From Molanna angustata (Eukaryota > Arthropoda > Insecta > Trichoptera > Molannidae): 64,000 nucleotides of DNA. The position numbers and the translations under genes are program-made. Position 1 is the first letter of the stretch. Each line of letters begins with the position of its first letter. The notes under the pieces were generated by a model that was not told the DNA's origin, made no database searches, and saw only the letters and a program-made list of their open reading frames with translations. Where the stretch lies: NCBI GenBank assembly GCA_963576475.1, contig OY754973.1, positions 10,764,552 through 10,828,551 on the forward strand, written 5' to 3'. Below are positions 32,104 to 47,100 of this stretch, piece after piece.

Positions 32104-35100
32104 GTGAGTTTGATAAGTTTTTGGAGACTCAACAAACTAAAGTGTTTAATACTAAAAGAAATGTCAAATGAACATTCTGTACAAATGGTTTTTGTTTTTG
32201 AACATTGCTTGTGAAACTAGCCCACTCGCAGTAAAGATATGAATTGGCAACACTTGTCCATCATATTTATATATTAACACTGGAAAGGTGAAATTATTGA
32301 AGAAACATAAATATTGAGTTATATGTAAATGGTGAAAATCAACAAACTTTCAAACCAATATGATTTCTTTTAAGTTATATTCCTGAATTCAAATCAACTT
32401 TCGAGTATTTGAACACTTTTATGTTTTTATTTTAGAAATTAATATTGACTGATTCCTCATTCAGTTTTGATCTTTGGAAAGAAACACCTTTTCCAATGTA
32501 TTTGGAACTATTTTTGTACAATTTTACAAATAGTGATGATGTCATGAATGCACCAAAGAATACAACCATTAAACCAATCTTTGAAGAAAATGGACCATAT
32601 GTATTTAGAGAAAACCAGAAAAAGGTGTGTATTATTATGTTGAATAGGTAGTACATATATAATTAACAATTTAACATTCAACTGATGGTATTTTAACCAA
32701 GAGGCTGCCATGTCCATACAAAATATAAATACCCAAATATAACTATTATCTAACAATATATAAACAGGATTTTTTATTTTATTTTTTTATTTGTAACATA
32801 AGAAATAATATACACATCAAAGTTTAACATTACATTTTTTTTTTACAAAAAAGATACTTAAGCACTAGATGCGGAATGTTAACTGCTTGACTAGGTTAAA
32901 CACCTGTTCTAAAGCAGCTTATAATTATATAAGTATATGATTTAGGTGCACTTGTGTGTCATTGCATGTTAACGTAAAGTAGTTTATTGATCAGTGTCTT
33001 GTATGGTTTTTTAACTATTTTTTAATCCTCATTTAAAACTATTTATATTTTTAGTTTTCTTTTTTTATTTATGGAAGCAAATTGAAAATTTTTACTCCAA
33101 GGAAATGTAAAATTCTTTGTCCATAAGTTGACTTGGTCCTCGGTGTCTGTATATTTGCTTGTCTAGTCTAACGTGTAGTTTGGGTCGATTGGAAGTTGTT
33201 GAGGTGTGAATAAATATAGATGCAAATGTTTTTAGCATAAAACTGTGGTATGTCTAGGATGTCAAATTTTTTGAATAGTTTGGCTGAGGGTGTGCGAATA
33301 GGAACATTAAATATTATTTTCAAAATGGATTTTTGGGCTTTAACTATTGGACCTATATTTGTTTTGCAAGTACCATCCTACTCTATAATACCATATTTTA
33401 CTATTGATTGGTAATAGTACATATTGAATGACTGACTTAGGTAAAACATTTCTGATGGAGCAAAAAATATTTTTTTTTTTTTTTAATTTCATGCTTAAAA
33501 TTGTGATATGGGGTTTCCATTTTAAACATTTGTCAATTGTTATTCCCAAGTATTTCGTTTGTCTGTTTTTTTTATTTCAGTACATGTACTTTGTTGATCT
33601 TTGCAGTCATGAACTTTCAGTGGTCTAATTTCATTTGGCTGTCCTTGGTCCATTTTGGTAAAAGTTATGTATACTGTTTTGTCATTGTTTAATGAAAGTT
33701 TGTTAGAGTTTAGCCAGTTTTTAATAAGATGCATCCCATTTTCTGCTTTTTTGTAAGTAGATATCAAGTTTTTATCACTAAACAATAACACAGTGTTATC
33801 TGCAAAACTTATGATTTGTCCTCCTATATTCATATTACATAGGTCGTTCGTGTAGTAAGATAGGACCAAGTATGCTTCCTTGAGGTATTCCGTAGTTTAT
33901 ATTGGAAAGTGAACTCAGAGTATCTTGAATTTTGACTAATTGTTTTCGGTTTGTCATATAGCATTTCAATAATTTTAATTCATTTCCGGTAATCCCTAAT
34001 TGTTCCATTTTTTCAAAAAGTTTAGTATGGGATATTGTATCAAAGGCCTTTTTAATATCCAAAAATATACCAATTGTTTTTATTGCCAATGTAATGAGCC
34101 CACACTGTTGCCTGTCATTCGATACTGGTGATTTATCAGTATACTTAAACTTTGTGATCATACTTACGTAATTATCAAAAATATATTTTATGGGAATTAT
34201 ATCACTGTGTTTTTTTTATAAAAATAATGAAGTATTGGAGCTACATTTTGAATAAAAAAAATTTGCTGTCCGTAGTGTGACTTACTTCTTCTGAAGAATA
34301 AAATACCTAAATACTTTGTCAGTTCAATACTTTGTTTGTTTTCGTATGGGCCCCTCCATCATATTAATTTCTCCAAAATTTTTACTCCAATATTTCTATA
34401 CAAGATGAAGATTCTCAATAGAGATGGAAGAAATGAAACTGTGGATGGAAGCAAGGAAGTCACAAGGATATTCTTACAGGGCTTATGACCTATCATCAGC
34501 TGGCTTTAGTGATCACTTTATGCGCCTGCGCAACATTCACCAATTTAATATCCTGATAGTGACTTTTCTTGCACAAACATTTTTAATTGAAAGTTGTATT
34601 TATTGAAACAGACAGATTTGCTTCACAGTTGTATATTAAGCGTCCATCTATCGAACTGAGTTCAAACTAATTTATGTTATCGTTCTTATAGAAACACAAA
34701 GAACTGTCAAATTAACAGCATATTCAAAGATTAGGTGTTTTGTACCGCAGATGACACTGCAGATATATATAAGATCCATACTTGACTTTTGAGTAGAACG
34801 GGTGTGCTCGCTACCAATTCAAAGCAGAAATCGAAATACAAGTCGAAAATCCCTTTGAAAATGGACAGTACTATTTATCCGAAACATTGGGTAAACAACA
34901 GTCTTTCTCAAGACTTTAATATGCGTGATAAGCCCTGTAAGAATGTCTTTGTACTTTAATATGCATGATAAGCCCTGTAAGAATGTCTTTGTACTTTAAT
35001 ATGCATGATAAGCCCTGTAAGAATGTCTTTGTACTTTAATATGCGTGATAAGCCCTGTAAGAATGTCTTTGTACTTTAATATGCGTGATAAGCCCTGTAA

Positions 35101-38100
35101 GAATGTCTTTGTACTTTAATATGCATGATAAGCCCTGTTGGAATGTCATACATACATACCATCTGTAGGTACCTACATATTCAAAAAATGTCTCCATAAC
35201 ATTTGATATTTTTCACATGTTGGAACATGGTTACTATGGTAACGGACACATTCTGATATTCAAATAAAATTTGTTCTAAATCGAATTCGAATTAATTTAT
35301 AACATAATTGTAGGTAGGTACCTACATACCTAATACTTACTACTTATAAACCAAGAATATACTGATTTTGTATAGGAAAATTATTAAACTATTTTAGGTT
35401 AACTACAATACACATTCAATATACCTACAAACTATTTCCTATATTGAAATTCTTCTTTTTTCTATGTAGACCTTTGGGTGATTTTTTCTACAAACTATTT
35501 CTTGGGGTTTAAATCTTCTTCCTCTTCTTTTGTGAAGTCATTTGGGACAGTTCATAAATAAACTATTTCCTATAGTCTAATTTTTCTTTTTCTTAATTTA
35601 TGAAGACCTTGGGTGAGTTTTTATACAAACTATTTCCTATAGTCTAATTCGTCTTCTTCTTCCTTTATGTAGACCTTTTGGTTTGTTTTTAAACAAACTA
35701 TTTTTAAACAAACTATCCTTTAGTCTAATTCTTCATTTTCTTATTTTATGTAGATGTTGGGTGAATTTTATATAAAATATTTCCTATAGTTCAATTCATC
35801 TTCTTCTTCTTTTATGAAGACATTTTGGTCAGTTTTTTATATAATACATTTCCTAATGAGTAATTCTTCTATTTCATCTTCTATGTAGACCATTGGGTCA
35901 GTTTTTATTACAAACTATTTGTTATAGTTTTATACTTCTACTTCTTTTTTTATTTAGTCTTTTGGATTAGTTTTATGTCTAATAGTCTATTGTAACGAAA
36001 TATTATAAACAACATGCATACTTGATGAAAATACATAAAAACGAATGGGATGTGACCAACACTAGAATCTTCTCATTACTTTTGTTCAATCAAATTTACA
36101 CCATTTATTATATCATCATATATTGCTTAATTTTCAATAACTACACATTTCATTTTGATGACAATATATAAAAAATCGGGGTTGTGGCCATTGCTGAATC
36201 TTCACAACGTTTATATTCATATTAAAAACTATTTAACATAGCTTAAGTCTTCTTCTTCTGTAATGTAGACTTATGTGTCAGTTTTAAGTCTATCAGTTTT
36301 ATTGTGCAAAACTATAATAAACTATATGCACACTTGACGAAAAATATAAAAACGAATGGGATGGGACCAACACTAGAATATTTTCAGTACTTTTGTTTAA
36401 TCAATTTTTAAACCATTTCCCATCATCCAAAATTACTAAAAATTTAAAACACATTATTTGCGTTCGATGACAATATATAAAAATAGGGGTTGTGGCCAAA
36501 TCCAAACTCTTTACGACGTTGTCTTTTTATAATAAGTCATATTTAAAATCATTTCCCATAGTCCATGCGTGCAGAAATTGTATGTGCTTATATATAAAAG
36601 CAAATGGATTGTGGCCATCACTTTAAGATTTTACACCGCTTAAACTCAATTAAATTTCAAACTACTTTTCATACTACGGTTAAAAAAAATTATGTGTGAC
36701 AATATTATGTAGGTATATAAACGATTGCTTATTCCTTCACTAATTTACATTCTTGGCCAACGGCGGGACATAAAAGCTAGTATGTAATATAAACAATAGT
36801 TGACTTAACTTATTAAAATATTTACAGGTCAACATAACTTGGCATGACAATGGTACTGTGACATATTTCCAGAAACGTACATGGTATTTTGAACCTGATC
36901 TATCAAATGGTAATTTAGATGATAAAATAACCAACATAAATGTTATTGCTTTTGTGAGTTAAAAAATTCCTTAAAATTTTTCTAATATTTTTAAAATATT
37001 CTTTTTTGTAGGCATCGTAGCTGTTTTATAAATTTAAATATACAAAGAAAATTTTTCACTCCATATTCTAACGTTTTTGAGTTTATAAATGCATATCATT
37101 AAGAATGTCGATAGATGGGTCGATGGCAGAGCGGTTAGTGCGCTGGGCTAGTAATCCAGTGGTCGCGAGTTTGAATCCTGCCTCAACCAATTTCGTTCAT
37201 CTATAGCACAAGCATTTATGCTTATTTTAGGGAACGTAGGAAGATGTATACGTACTTGTTTAACAAGGACGTATTCATTTAAAAAAATGTGATATTCTAG
37301 ATTAGTAATCTTAACCATGGTGTCCATGATGACCATGGTGCAAAAAGAATGGTTGAATTGACTTTTTATATGTTATTACCTCATGTTATTTTTCAGAGTG
37401 CAGCTTATTCTGTTCGCAATGATCCACTTTCAATGCGCTTGACTGTGAATGGTTTACTCAAAACTTTTACAAAAAATAGAGTTCAAACAAAAACCGCAAG
37501 AGAACTTTTGTTTGATGGTTATTCAGATGCATTTTTAGATTTGGCGAATAGCATGAATATGAGTATACCATACGATAAATTTGGGTGGTTCTACGATGTA
37601 AGCATTTTTTCTATTTATATTTTGAATATGTATATACATTTAATATAATATTGAAAGATTTTGTTTGGGACAGTAAATGCAAAGGAACTAAGTCACAGTA
37701 CAGGTGAATTTTGCTCCCCAAAAAAATCAATTATTTCATGGTAAATTTGAATGAATACTAGTGTGTAGCATACCAGACGTAGCTGGAAGTCTCGTTGATG
37801 TGAACTGTCTCAAGGAGCAGCTGTGATTAATCCTTATATTATGCCAATTCTAACAAATAACAGTGATGACACAGAAAATTCCTTGAGGAATGTCTTATCC
37901 ATGGATTCAATCTGAGAACCTACAAATGCTGATATCATGAATTTGTTAACATCCATTAGGGGTGACTTCAATAAGATTCAGTCTGAATAGAGACCAATAA
38001 GAATATGCTGGATACAACGATAAATTCAAATACCTAGAACCTAGGGTCATAATCAATGGATACCATAGAACGAAGGATGGAAGCCAACGAGGCAGGTCTT

Positions 38101-41100
38101 GCATCTGTGCAATCGAAAATGGAATCAGTCAGTGGCAGATCTCAGCACATGGAGGCACTGGAGCGAAAGAATGATACATTGAAGTTAACAGTCGAGCGTT
38201 TGACAGATGAGAGCAACGACAACGGACAGCATACGAGAGAAAACAATCTGGAGGTGTCCGGGATTCCTTTCAATAAGAATGAATCATTATCAGAGATCAT
38301 CCGGAGGGTTGCCGATGTTACGTTTCAGCCTACTGATGTTGTTTTTTACCACCGCGTAGCGTCGTGGGTAATCATAATAATATCCCAACGAAAATAATTA
38401 TGAAGTTCCACAACAGAGACTTTTTTTTTTTTTTGCGGGTGGCAGCTCTCAGGAGAACACACTTAGGCCGGTTGGCCCTTTGTGATACCACAAATGGAAG
38501 ATTTGGGCTGTCCCCCCCTCACTCATCCACCCTGAACCAGCCTGATTGGCTAATAAATGTCATAATGTCTCCTATATCGGCAGACGCTATGTCAATCAGA
38601 TCATCATAGAAGAAACTTCCCAAGGACTTTCTTCTATTTCTAGAGAGAGCAGGACAGTGACAGAGGAAATGGACCACAGTCTCCTCCTCTTCTTCGTCTT
38701 GGCATGCTCTGCAGTAATCGTATGCCTCCAGTCCCAGCCTTCTGGCATGCTTACCTATGAGCCAGTGTCCCGTTAATACCGATACGATTCTGGCTAGTAA
38801 ATCCCTTCTGAACGTGAGTAGTTCTCTGGTTCTTCTGTGGTCATATTTTGGCAATGGAGCATGTGCTTTCTTCCAGCCATCTCTGGTTAGCACAGGCTGT
38901 CGTCGTCTCACTTACCCGAAGTTTACATGTTGCCATGGGGACTCCAGGTCTATGTTTGATTGTATCTGGAGATAGCAGGGTACCTGCTCTGGCGAGTTCA
39001 TCTGCCCTGCAATTCCCTGCTATATTGCTGTGACCCGGCACCCACATGATATGTAGATTGAACCGCCCCGCTGTATCATTTAAGATTCTGCGACAGTTCA
39101 AGGCCACTCCAGAAGTTGTGCTTACGCCCTTTAAGGCTTTAATAGCCGCTTGGCTGTCTGTGAGAATACGGACATCGCTGTTTGACACTGCGTTGCCTTG
39201 TATCCATTCTGCTGCTTCCTGAATTGCCAAGATTTCTGCTTGGAAAACACTACAGTGATCCGGCAACCTGAAAGAAATATTAATATTGAGTTGCTCTGAA
39301 AATACTCCTCCGCCCACCTTACCTTCCAGTTTTGACCCATCAGTGTAAACCACCTGGGCTTCACCATGACGGATCAGACTCTCCTTCCACATCTCCCTCA
39401 AGGGGATTTGGGTGGAGAATCTGTTATCAAAGAATGGTTTGGGAATGACGTAGTCGATACCTTCCGATGGTTTTTTAAACTCCTGAAGAATTACGGAGTG
39501 CCCTATGTGTGTCTCCTTCCAGGGGTTAACACAATTCATTCTTATTGCGACATTCGCTGCCATTTGCTTTCCTAGGAGGTCAAGCGGCATCAGATGCAGG
39601 ATGGTGTCAAGGGCTTTTGATGGTGTAGTTCTCAGACAGCCAGTGGTTGTCACTTCTGCTAGTCTTTGAACTTTTGCCAGCTCTTTTAGGTGTACTCCCT
39701 TTTTCAGGGAATGCCACCATACCACCACTCCATACATCATGATTGGCCTTATGACCGCCTTGTACATCCAGTGTGTCATCTTGGGGTGTAGTCCCCAACG
39801 TTTACCCTACATTTTTCATCCCACGATTTTCCTACAGGTGTACAGTGCATTTGTAGCTTTACGTACCCTTTCCTGCATATTGGACCTCCAATTCAGTTTT
39901 CTATCCAGGATCAGTCCCAGATATTTGGCTTGAGCTGAGATCCCTAGCGTCACCCCTTCTAGGGTTGGCAGCTCAAAGGTCGGGATTACCCGTTTGTTTG
40001 TAAAAAGGACCAGCTCTGTTTTCTTCGGGTTTACTCCCAACCCATTGTTGTTACACCACTGAGCTATCCTGTCTAGTGCTCTTTGTAAGATTGATGAGAG
40101 GATATTGGGGATCTTTCCGGACACCGCTACGGCGAGATCATCCGCATATGCGATAACCCCAACACCAATATCGTCTAACTCTGTCAATAGGTCATTTAAG
40201 GCTAGGTTCCATAAAAGAGGTGATAGAACGCCCCCTTGGGGTGTTCCCTTCACTGGATATCTTTTGATCCTTGAGCCTCCTAATTCTGAGTTTATGACTC
40301 TGTTTCTTAACATATTGTTGATAAATTCTGTGAGCGATGTTTCGATCCCCAATTTCCTTAGGGATTTAGTCATCGCTTCGTATTTGATGTTATTAAATGC
40401 TCCTTCTATATCCAGAAAGGAGACCAGTGTGTGTTCTTTGTATTTCATCGATTTCTCGATTCTGTGTATCAGGGTATGCAATGCTGTTTCTACAGATTTC
40501 CCCTTGCTGTATGCGTGTTGAGACTCTGACCATTTTAGTGGATTCATTTAACTTCTAATCCTGGTCTCTATGAGTCTCTCTAGCGTTTTTAGTACAAACG
40601 AGGATAGACTGATTGGTCTGAAATCCTTGGCTGTGTTATTGGATGTTCTTCCTCCTTTGGGTATGAACACCACTTTTACTTCCCTCCATATCTTGGGGGT
40701 ATAGCAGAGCTCTATACAAGCTTCGAAGATTGAATCCAACCAGGGTATGACAATCTTCGAGGCCGCCTGCAGTTCAGCTGGGATTATACCATCCGGACCC
40801 GGCGACTTGTAAGGCTCAAATTCGTATATTGCCCAAGCAATCATTTCTTTACTTATTAAATAATTTACGGGTCTGCGCCCCCCTTCTGGGGCGACCAGCT
40901 TCCCTAGACAAGTCCTGTTTACAACCAGGAAAATGCGTTTTTGTTAATAGCTCTAGTGTTTCGGAGCTGCTTGAGGTCCAGCTGCCGTCATTTTTCTTAA
41001 TGTATTCAGGCATCACTGGATCCGTAGCTAGGATTTTGCGAATCCTGTTTCCCTCTGGGATTGTTTCAATTTTTGTACAGAAATTTTCCCAAGATATTTT

Positions 41101-44100
41101 CTTTGTCGTTTTTACCTTACTTTTGAAAACTCTTTGACTGGCCTTATAGCTTTCCCAATCATTGGTTTTCTTCGCTAGGTTGAACAATTTGCGACATTCC
41201 CTTCTCAAGGTTACAATCTCTTCTGTCCACCATGGTGGTCTTTTTCTTCCTTTAGCCGTACGCACGGGCACGATTCTCTGGTCGCCCGGTTACAAGCCTT
41301 GGTAAGAATCTCCGTTATGTCATCCAATTCCTCTGTTGTTGAGGGCCTGGGTGGCGCTTCTGAAAGAAGTTTACTGAGGGCAGTGTTGTACTTATTCCAT
41401 TGGGTATTTCTTCTATTCATGTACATGACTTTGTCTGGCTTCTCAAGACTTAGGCTAAATTCAATGTACTGGTGATCAGAGAAGGAGTGGTCTGCTGAGA
41501 CTTTCCATTCTCTTACTAATTGGGCAGCATGCTCGTTGGCAATTGTTATGTCAAGAACTTCGCACCTAATTGCTGTAATAAAAGTTGGGGAATCACCTGT
41601 ATTGCATATTTCAATATTATTTGATAAAATATAATCAAAAAGCGACTCACCTCTTACATTTGTGTCCGTACTGCCCCAGACTGTGTGGTGTGTATTGGCA
41701 TCTGCACCTGTCACCACGGATATCTTCTTTTCACCTGCTTTAGCGAAGGCCTGCTGAAGAATACTCGGAGGGGGAAGTTCTTCATGATCATGTCCTAGGT
41801 AGGCGGAAATCAACTATATAGTCTGGGATTGAAGTTCCACTGCCAGGCCGTGATGTCCTCGTTGCAGAACTCTGATACCTTAAAGGCATTGAGTTCTTTC
41901 TTTATGAGAATATAAGATCTCGGTCTACTATTTTTATTAGTATAAAAGATCTTGTAATCTTTAGATTTTAGTCCGGCTACTAGGTTTTTAACGACCCATG
42001 GTTCTTGGACTAGAATAATGTCCTCTCCTTTTGCAAAGAGGCGAAGAAGTAGAGCGGCAGACGCCGCCTTCGAGTGGTGCAGATTAATCTGAACCACTCT
42101 TATACAGCAGTACACGTCTGCCCTCCTCCCCCTCATTGCTCGAGATATTAGGACTCTCAAGATCTATTGCGCCCTCTTTTCGAAGTGCGTCAGATGTTGA
42201 GGCTTGGACTTGGATTAAATCAAAATCCTTCTCCAGGTAGGTGTTACCCTTTGAGGGTTCTTTCCCACTCACGTCCAACGCCTCCGTGATCGATAGAGGC
42301 GATGATCTAGGGTCTACAGGACTCTGTTTCCCGACCATACTGTCCTTTGCCCCCGTGACAAGCACTGACGACGGACAGGATGTTTCGGGAGGACCGCTGG
42401 GTTTTCCACTTCTTGTCCTCGAGTCCTTCTTGTAGACTCGCAGTGCAATGAGCTCGAAACCGTAGCCAATTACACCGCCGGTCTTTTCTAAAGGCACCAG
42501 CGCCTCTTCGTTCAGGATAATAAGAACATTTCTCCTGTTACCCTGAACTTCTTCCACCTTAGCGACTTTCCAGTCTTGGGTGGGCAATTCTGGATTGCTC
42601 AACTGAATGAGGTCCAGTATCTCTTTCGGTTCGGCCGGTACCGCCGGGAGCCAGACCTGAGACCTTGGTCTGCACGGGATCAGATCCTTTGAGACTGCCT
42701 CTAGCCTCGCGCCCGGCCACACCTCGCCTATCTTTAAGATTGCCAGTTTGTAGAGATCTGCAGAGCGTTTTTTTCGTTTTTTTCGGGGAGGAAAGAACCT
42801 CCCCGCGGTGCCCCCTGGTAACAGAAATATCCTGGCAAATCTTTCCAATACAGCAGCAGCAACAGTCAATAACTGTTTGAATGCTGCTGACACGAAGAAG
42901 AAGAAGAAGCAGAGCGTTGATCTCTACCGGCGATCAACTTTATGCCTCCCTGGTACCAGCCTGCATCACTGCATAATGGGGGTGGACCAGGGTTTTCTGC
43001 GATCACCTCTTTGTATACTCCAAAGAGTGCTGCCGCTGCCTTCCTCCAGTTCTCCGGAGAAATCGAGCCATCCGGTTTACTTCTATCGATCACTGCCCAT
43101 GTGATGAAGTTTTTTGCAACCTCATTATATGGGCGTAAACTGCTGCTCGGGAGGAGCTCTTGCCTTGGCTTCTTGGCCGTGGGTTGGGGCCCCTCTCCTG
43201 ATCTTTGTCTTTTTGATTCACCAAGTGCCTTGTGTGAAGCAGAGGAACTCGGTCTGGGTCCAGTTTCCTCTCTCTTCTTGAGGACCTCTTTGGCCCACTT
43301 CAAGGACTCTCCTTCCTTCTCGGTGAGATCATTCTCTGGGACTTTTCCCAATCTGTCCACCAGTCTCAGTGCTGCCCTCTTCTCTCTGTATCTTAGGAGT
43401 GAAGCAGTTACGCGTTTACCAGTGGCCTTTTCCGCCGATCCAGGTTTGACGGCCTTAGATTCAACCCCCCAACTTTGGCGTTGGTGGGTCTAGTTTCCCA
43501 TTTCTGGGAGGGTACAGCCTTCGCTGCTTTGCCCCTAGTGGGCAGCGACTCTCCCTTGAGGGTTCGTCTAGGTCCCCCCTTATTACAGGCGGACGGGTTA
43601 AAAGGATTATTTTTGTTAGGTTTGCTCATCTGGTTCGTACGGTCCTTCGGTCGACAAGGCGACCTCCAGATAAACGGTCGACCATGACGGAGCCCCACGT
43701 CATGGCAAGTCCTGCTTACACTCCGGATTCGGACCGGTTTCCGGAGGGCACAACGCTTGCGACACCATATGACCCCGGTGCCATTCAGCCCTAGGCACGT
43801 TGTAGCATAAGACCTGGCTTGGGTGGTTTTCTGTCGGGGTTTTCCTTCCCTTAGCTGGGGAGGGGGAGTGGGGGATTTGGAAGGATTTGATTCCAGTTTT
43901 GAGGCGCCAGAGAATCGCCGTTCATCCTCTCCTATTTGCTATGGCTACGGCCACATTGCCCGGGGTTCGCGGGATCATAAAGACCACTCGAGGACGCTAG
44001 GAGTAGGACTATTGGTAGTGTTACTAAAAGCAACTATGTCGTCGCGGTATTTATATGATACATATTTCCAGCAGAATATGCATCAATCCGTGGCCCTACC

Positions 44101-47100
44101 AAAAATGAACCCCACATGGACTACGGAGACAACAGAGACATAGTCTACGCTTTCATCTCTGCTGTCCATAGGCGTAAGGGTCTCACTATGTCTGATAATG
44201 GAATGAGTGGGAATGCATCGCAAATAGTGAATAATAAACGACTTCTGAAAACCTTAAATGAAGCAGCGAAAATCTAGGAATACCAATTCTGTTGGGTGAA
44301 TCAATGCAAAATTTAAGTTAGAAAGAATACAAGTTCTCCAGCCATATTGATAAAAAGCATACTGACACCCCTTGCTCAGTGCTATAAATTTGCGGGTGCC
44401 GTCCCTGGTCACACGCAGTACTGCGCCATTTTATTGCCACACTAACACTAGCGTATACCGGGGTAATTCAACTTTACAAAGACTGCATAGTTTGGGAAAT
44501 CAGTATGCACAATACACAGATATATTTAATGATTCGATCGGTATTTATAAAAGACACCTATACATTGCACTGGTCAACGAGACCAAACTTTAGATTATTT
44601 TGTCGCTTTTTAAATATTTTTCACATTTCTTTTTTCTTATATTATTTTTTACATGTTTTTTATTTATTTTTTGTTTATTTTTTACATGTTTTTCATTATT
44701 TTTTACATATTTATTAAATGTTTTTTGTTTATTTTTTACATATTTTTTTTTGTTTATTATTTTTTATTTTTTTTTACATATTTTTACTTATTTTTTACAT
44801 TGTTATTAATTTTTTATTTTCATTTTTTATATTCATTTGTTGTTTTTTTTTTATTCTGTTTTTTTTAATATATAATATATACTTGTATATGTAAAAGGCT
44901 ATTAATCCGTAAATAATAATAAATAAAAAAAATGACAAAGGACAAAGTACATCAGTGGGCTGATTTGATTGACTTTGTGCTTTTTCTATCCCATGATGAT
45001 TGTTATTTTTATGTTCACACTGTTTATTTATTCAACCTTTATATACACTCAATACACACCGAAAATTGTTGAATTATTAACAACAACGCCCTATGATCTC
45101 ATGTTAATTGTAATTTTGAACTTAAAGCTTGCTTATTGTGTCTTTCAACATAAACCACATGTTGATACTCTACTGCCTTTAACACATACTTACCTACACT
45201 TAAATATATTATTTACATTTGTATTAGCACTGAATTTTGGATTTATAATGAAAAAATTCCTTCCATCCCTTCATATCTCCCAACCTGATATTACAATTTA
45301 CACAAAATTGATTATTTCTGTTTACTTAGTTGGTCCTTTAACGGAGTCTTATATTATTCATGTATAACTTGTTTTTAATATTGTATGTTTATGAAATAAA
45401 ATAAAACTAAGGAAAAAACTAATTTTAAGATTCAGAATACATAATGTACGACTTCCATAACCAGCAACTTTACTATCTATCTCATTTGAATTATCATTAT
45501 TTTCATAGATTAATGGTTAGGTGTATGTAGTATGCAACTACCTACATCATATAATAATATATAATTACAGTCAAAAGTGAATTGGTTTGATGTTATGTAC
45601 ACAAGGTGGTGAAGTGCTCTGATATATATCTCTGAAATAAAAAATAAACCTTCAAAAATTAACAAAAAAATATATTCTATCATACAGCGCAATAACTCTG
45701 ATACATTTGATGGAGAATTTTTGATGCATACAGGAACTAATGATATTACAAAACTGGGTGATATAGAGCTTTGGAATAAGAATGAAAATATAAACTTCTA
45801 TGACGGAGAATGTGATTTGGTCAAAGGCACAACAGCTCAACTTTTCCCTCCAAGAAACTTTATAGATAATTTTAATCTCTTTTCTTCAGACATGTGTTCG
45901 TAAGTATATTTTTTATTCATATTTTTATACGCACTTTCATTTTTTAATAACTTTGTAAAATAATAACCTAAAAATTCATTCATATTTCAAATTAATTATA
46001 GCCTAATGAGCTTCCACCGGGTAAAAGATGTGCAAGTTCAAGGAATTGATGGAGTTCTCTTTACAGCAGATAGATCATTTGATAATGGAGCAAATTTTAC
46101 AGAAGAAGGATGTTTTTGTCCTAAGAATAGTGTTTGTCAACCACCTGGAACAAGAAATGTTTCATTATGTAGACTCGGAGCACCAGCATTCATCTCATTT
46201 CCACATTTTTATAATGCGGATCCTGAATATCTTTCAAAAATTGAAGGATTGGTGCCAAATGAGTAAGTACTTATGAAATAAACACAAAATTATGATTAAT
46301 TAATCAAATAAGAGTTTTTTTTAATGAATATATTTTAATGATATATGTACATACTTTTTTTGTGGGCCCCATACTTATCCACCCTAAACCAGCCTGAGTG
46401 GCTCATGAATGTCATAACGTCTCCGATATCAGCTTACACTATGTCCATCAGATCATCATAGAAGAAACTTCCCAAGGAGCTTCTCCTATTTCTAGAGAGA
46501 GCAGGACAGTGACAGAGGAAGTGGACCACAGCTTCTCCTTCCTCTTAGTCTTGGCATGCTCTGCAGTAATTGTATGCCTCCAGCCCCAGCCTTCTGGCAT
46601 GCTTTCCTATGAGCCAGTGTCCCGTGAATCTCTTCTAAATTAGAGATATTTTGGTCAAGTTTGTTTGGTAATGAAACATGCGCTTTCCTCAGACCACCTC
46701 TGGTTAGCAGTCATTTTCTCACTAACCCTTGAGTTTACATGTTGCCATGGGGACTCCAGATCTATGCTTGATAGCATCTAGAGATAACAGGGTATCTGAT
46801 CTGACGAGTTCATCTGGCCTACAATTCCCGCTATATTACAGTGACCCGGCACCCACATGATATGTAGATTGAACCGCTCCGCTGCCCCATCAAGACACTG
46901 CAGCAGTTCAGGGCCACTCTAGAAGTTACACATACACCCTTTAAGGCTTTAATAGCCACTTGGCTGTCGTGAGAATACGGACAACGCTGTTTAGCGTTGC
47001 CTTACTGCTTCCAGGTTTGCCAAGATTTCTGCTTGAAAAACACTACAATGGTCCGGCTCCCTCAAGAATTTGTGTGGAGAACCTCTGGAAGAAGGGTTTG

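Larger units (their letters stand above)
38421..44128 (-). mobile_element. LOA-like LINE, 5.7 kb, inserted into another LINE's ORF1
   Basis: A near full-length non-LTR retrotransposon on the minus strand. Its poly-A appears as a T-run at 38421-38434. The 11-bp word ACAACAGAGAC lies on both sides (38410-38420 and 44129-44139), a target duplication. It carries a gag-like ORF1 with a DUF4780-type region, then an endonuclease, reverse transcriptase, RNase H and a C-terminal zinc-knuckle-like tail. RNase H after RT, with this ORF1, fits the LOA/Jockey group. Many frame breaks mean it is inactive. A second copy is in intron 6. Confidence 0.88.

Noticed and set aside
34913..35150. CRISPR-like array
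   Set aside because: The 40-bp units are contiguous with no unique spacers, and the genome is eukaryotic.
37113..37190. Possible tRNA-Thr gene
   Set aside because: The sequence folds partly like a tRNA, but the acceptor stem is poor and it continues into a body and A-tail shared with another copy, so it is a SINE.
44600..44868. Phe/Leu-rich overlapping frames
   Set aside because: They arise from a T-rich low-complexity tract with repeated TTTTTTACAT.
44969..45367. 132-codon hydrophobic frame in CD36 intron 4
   Set aside because: There is no recognisable motif, composition is as expected for AT-rich DNA, and it sits in an intron next to LINE remains. It cannot be supported as a gene.
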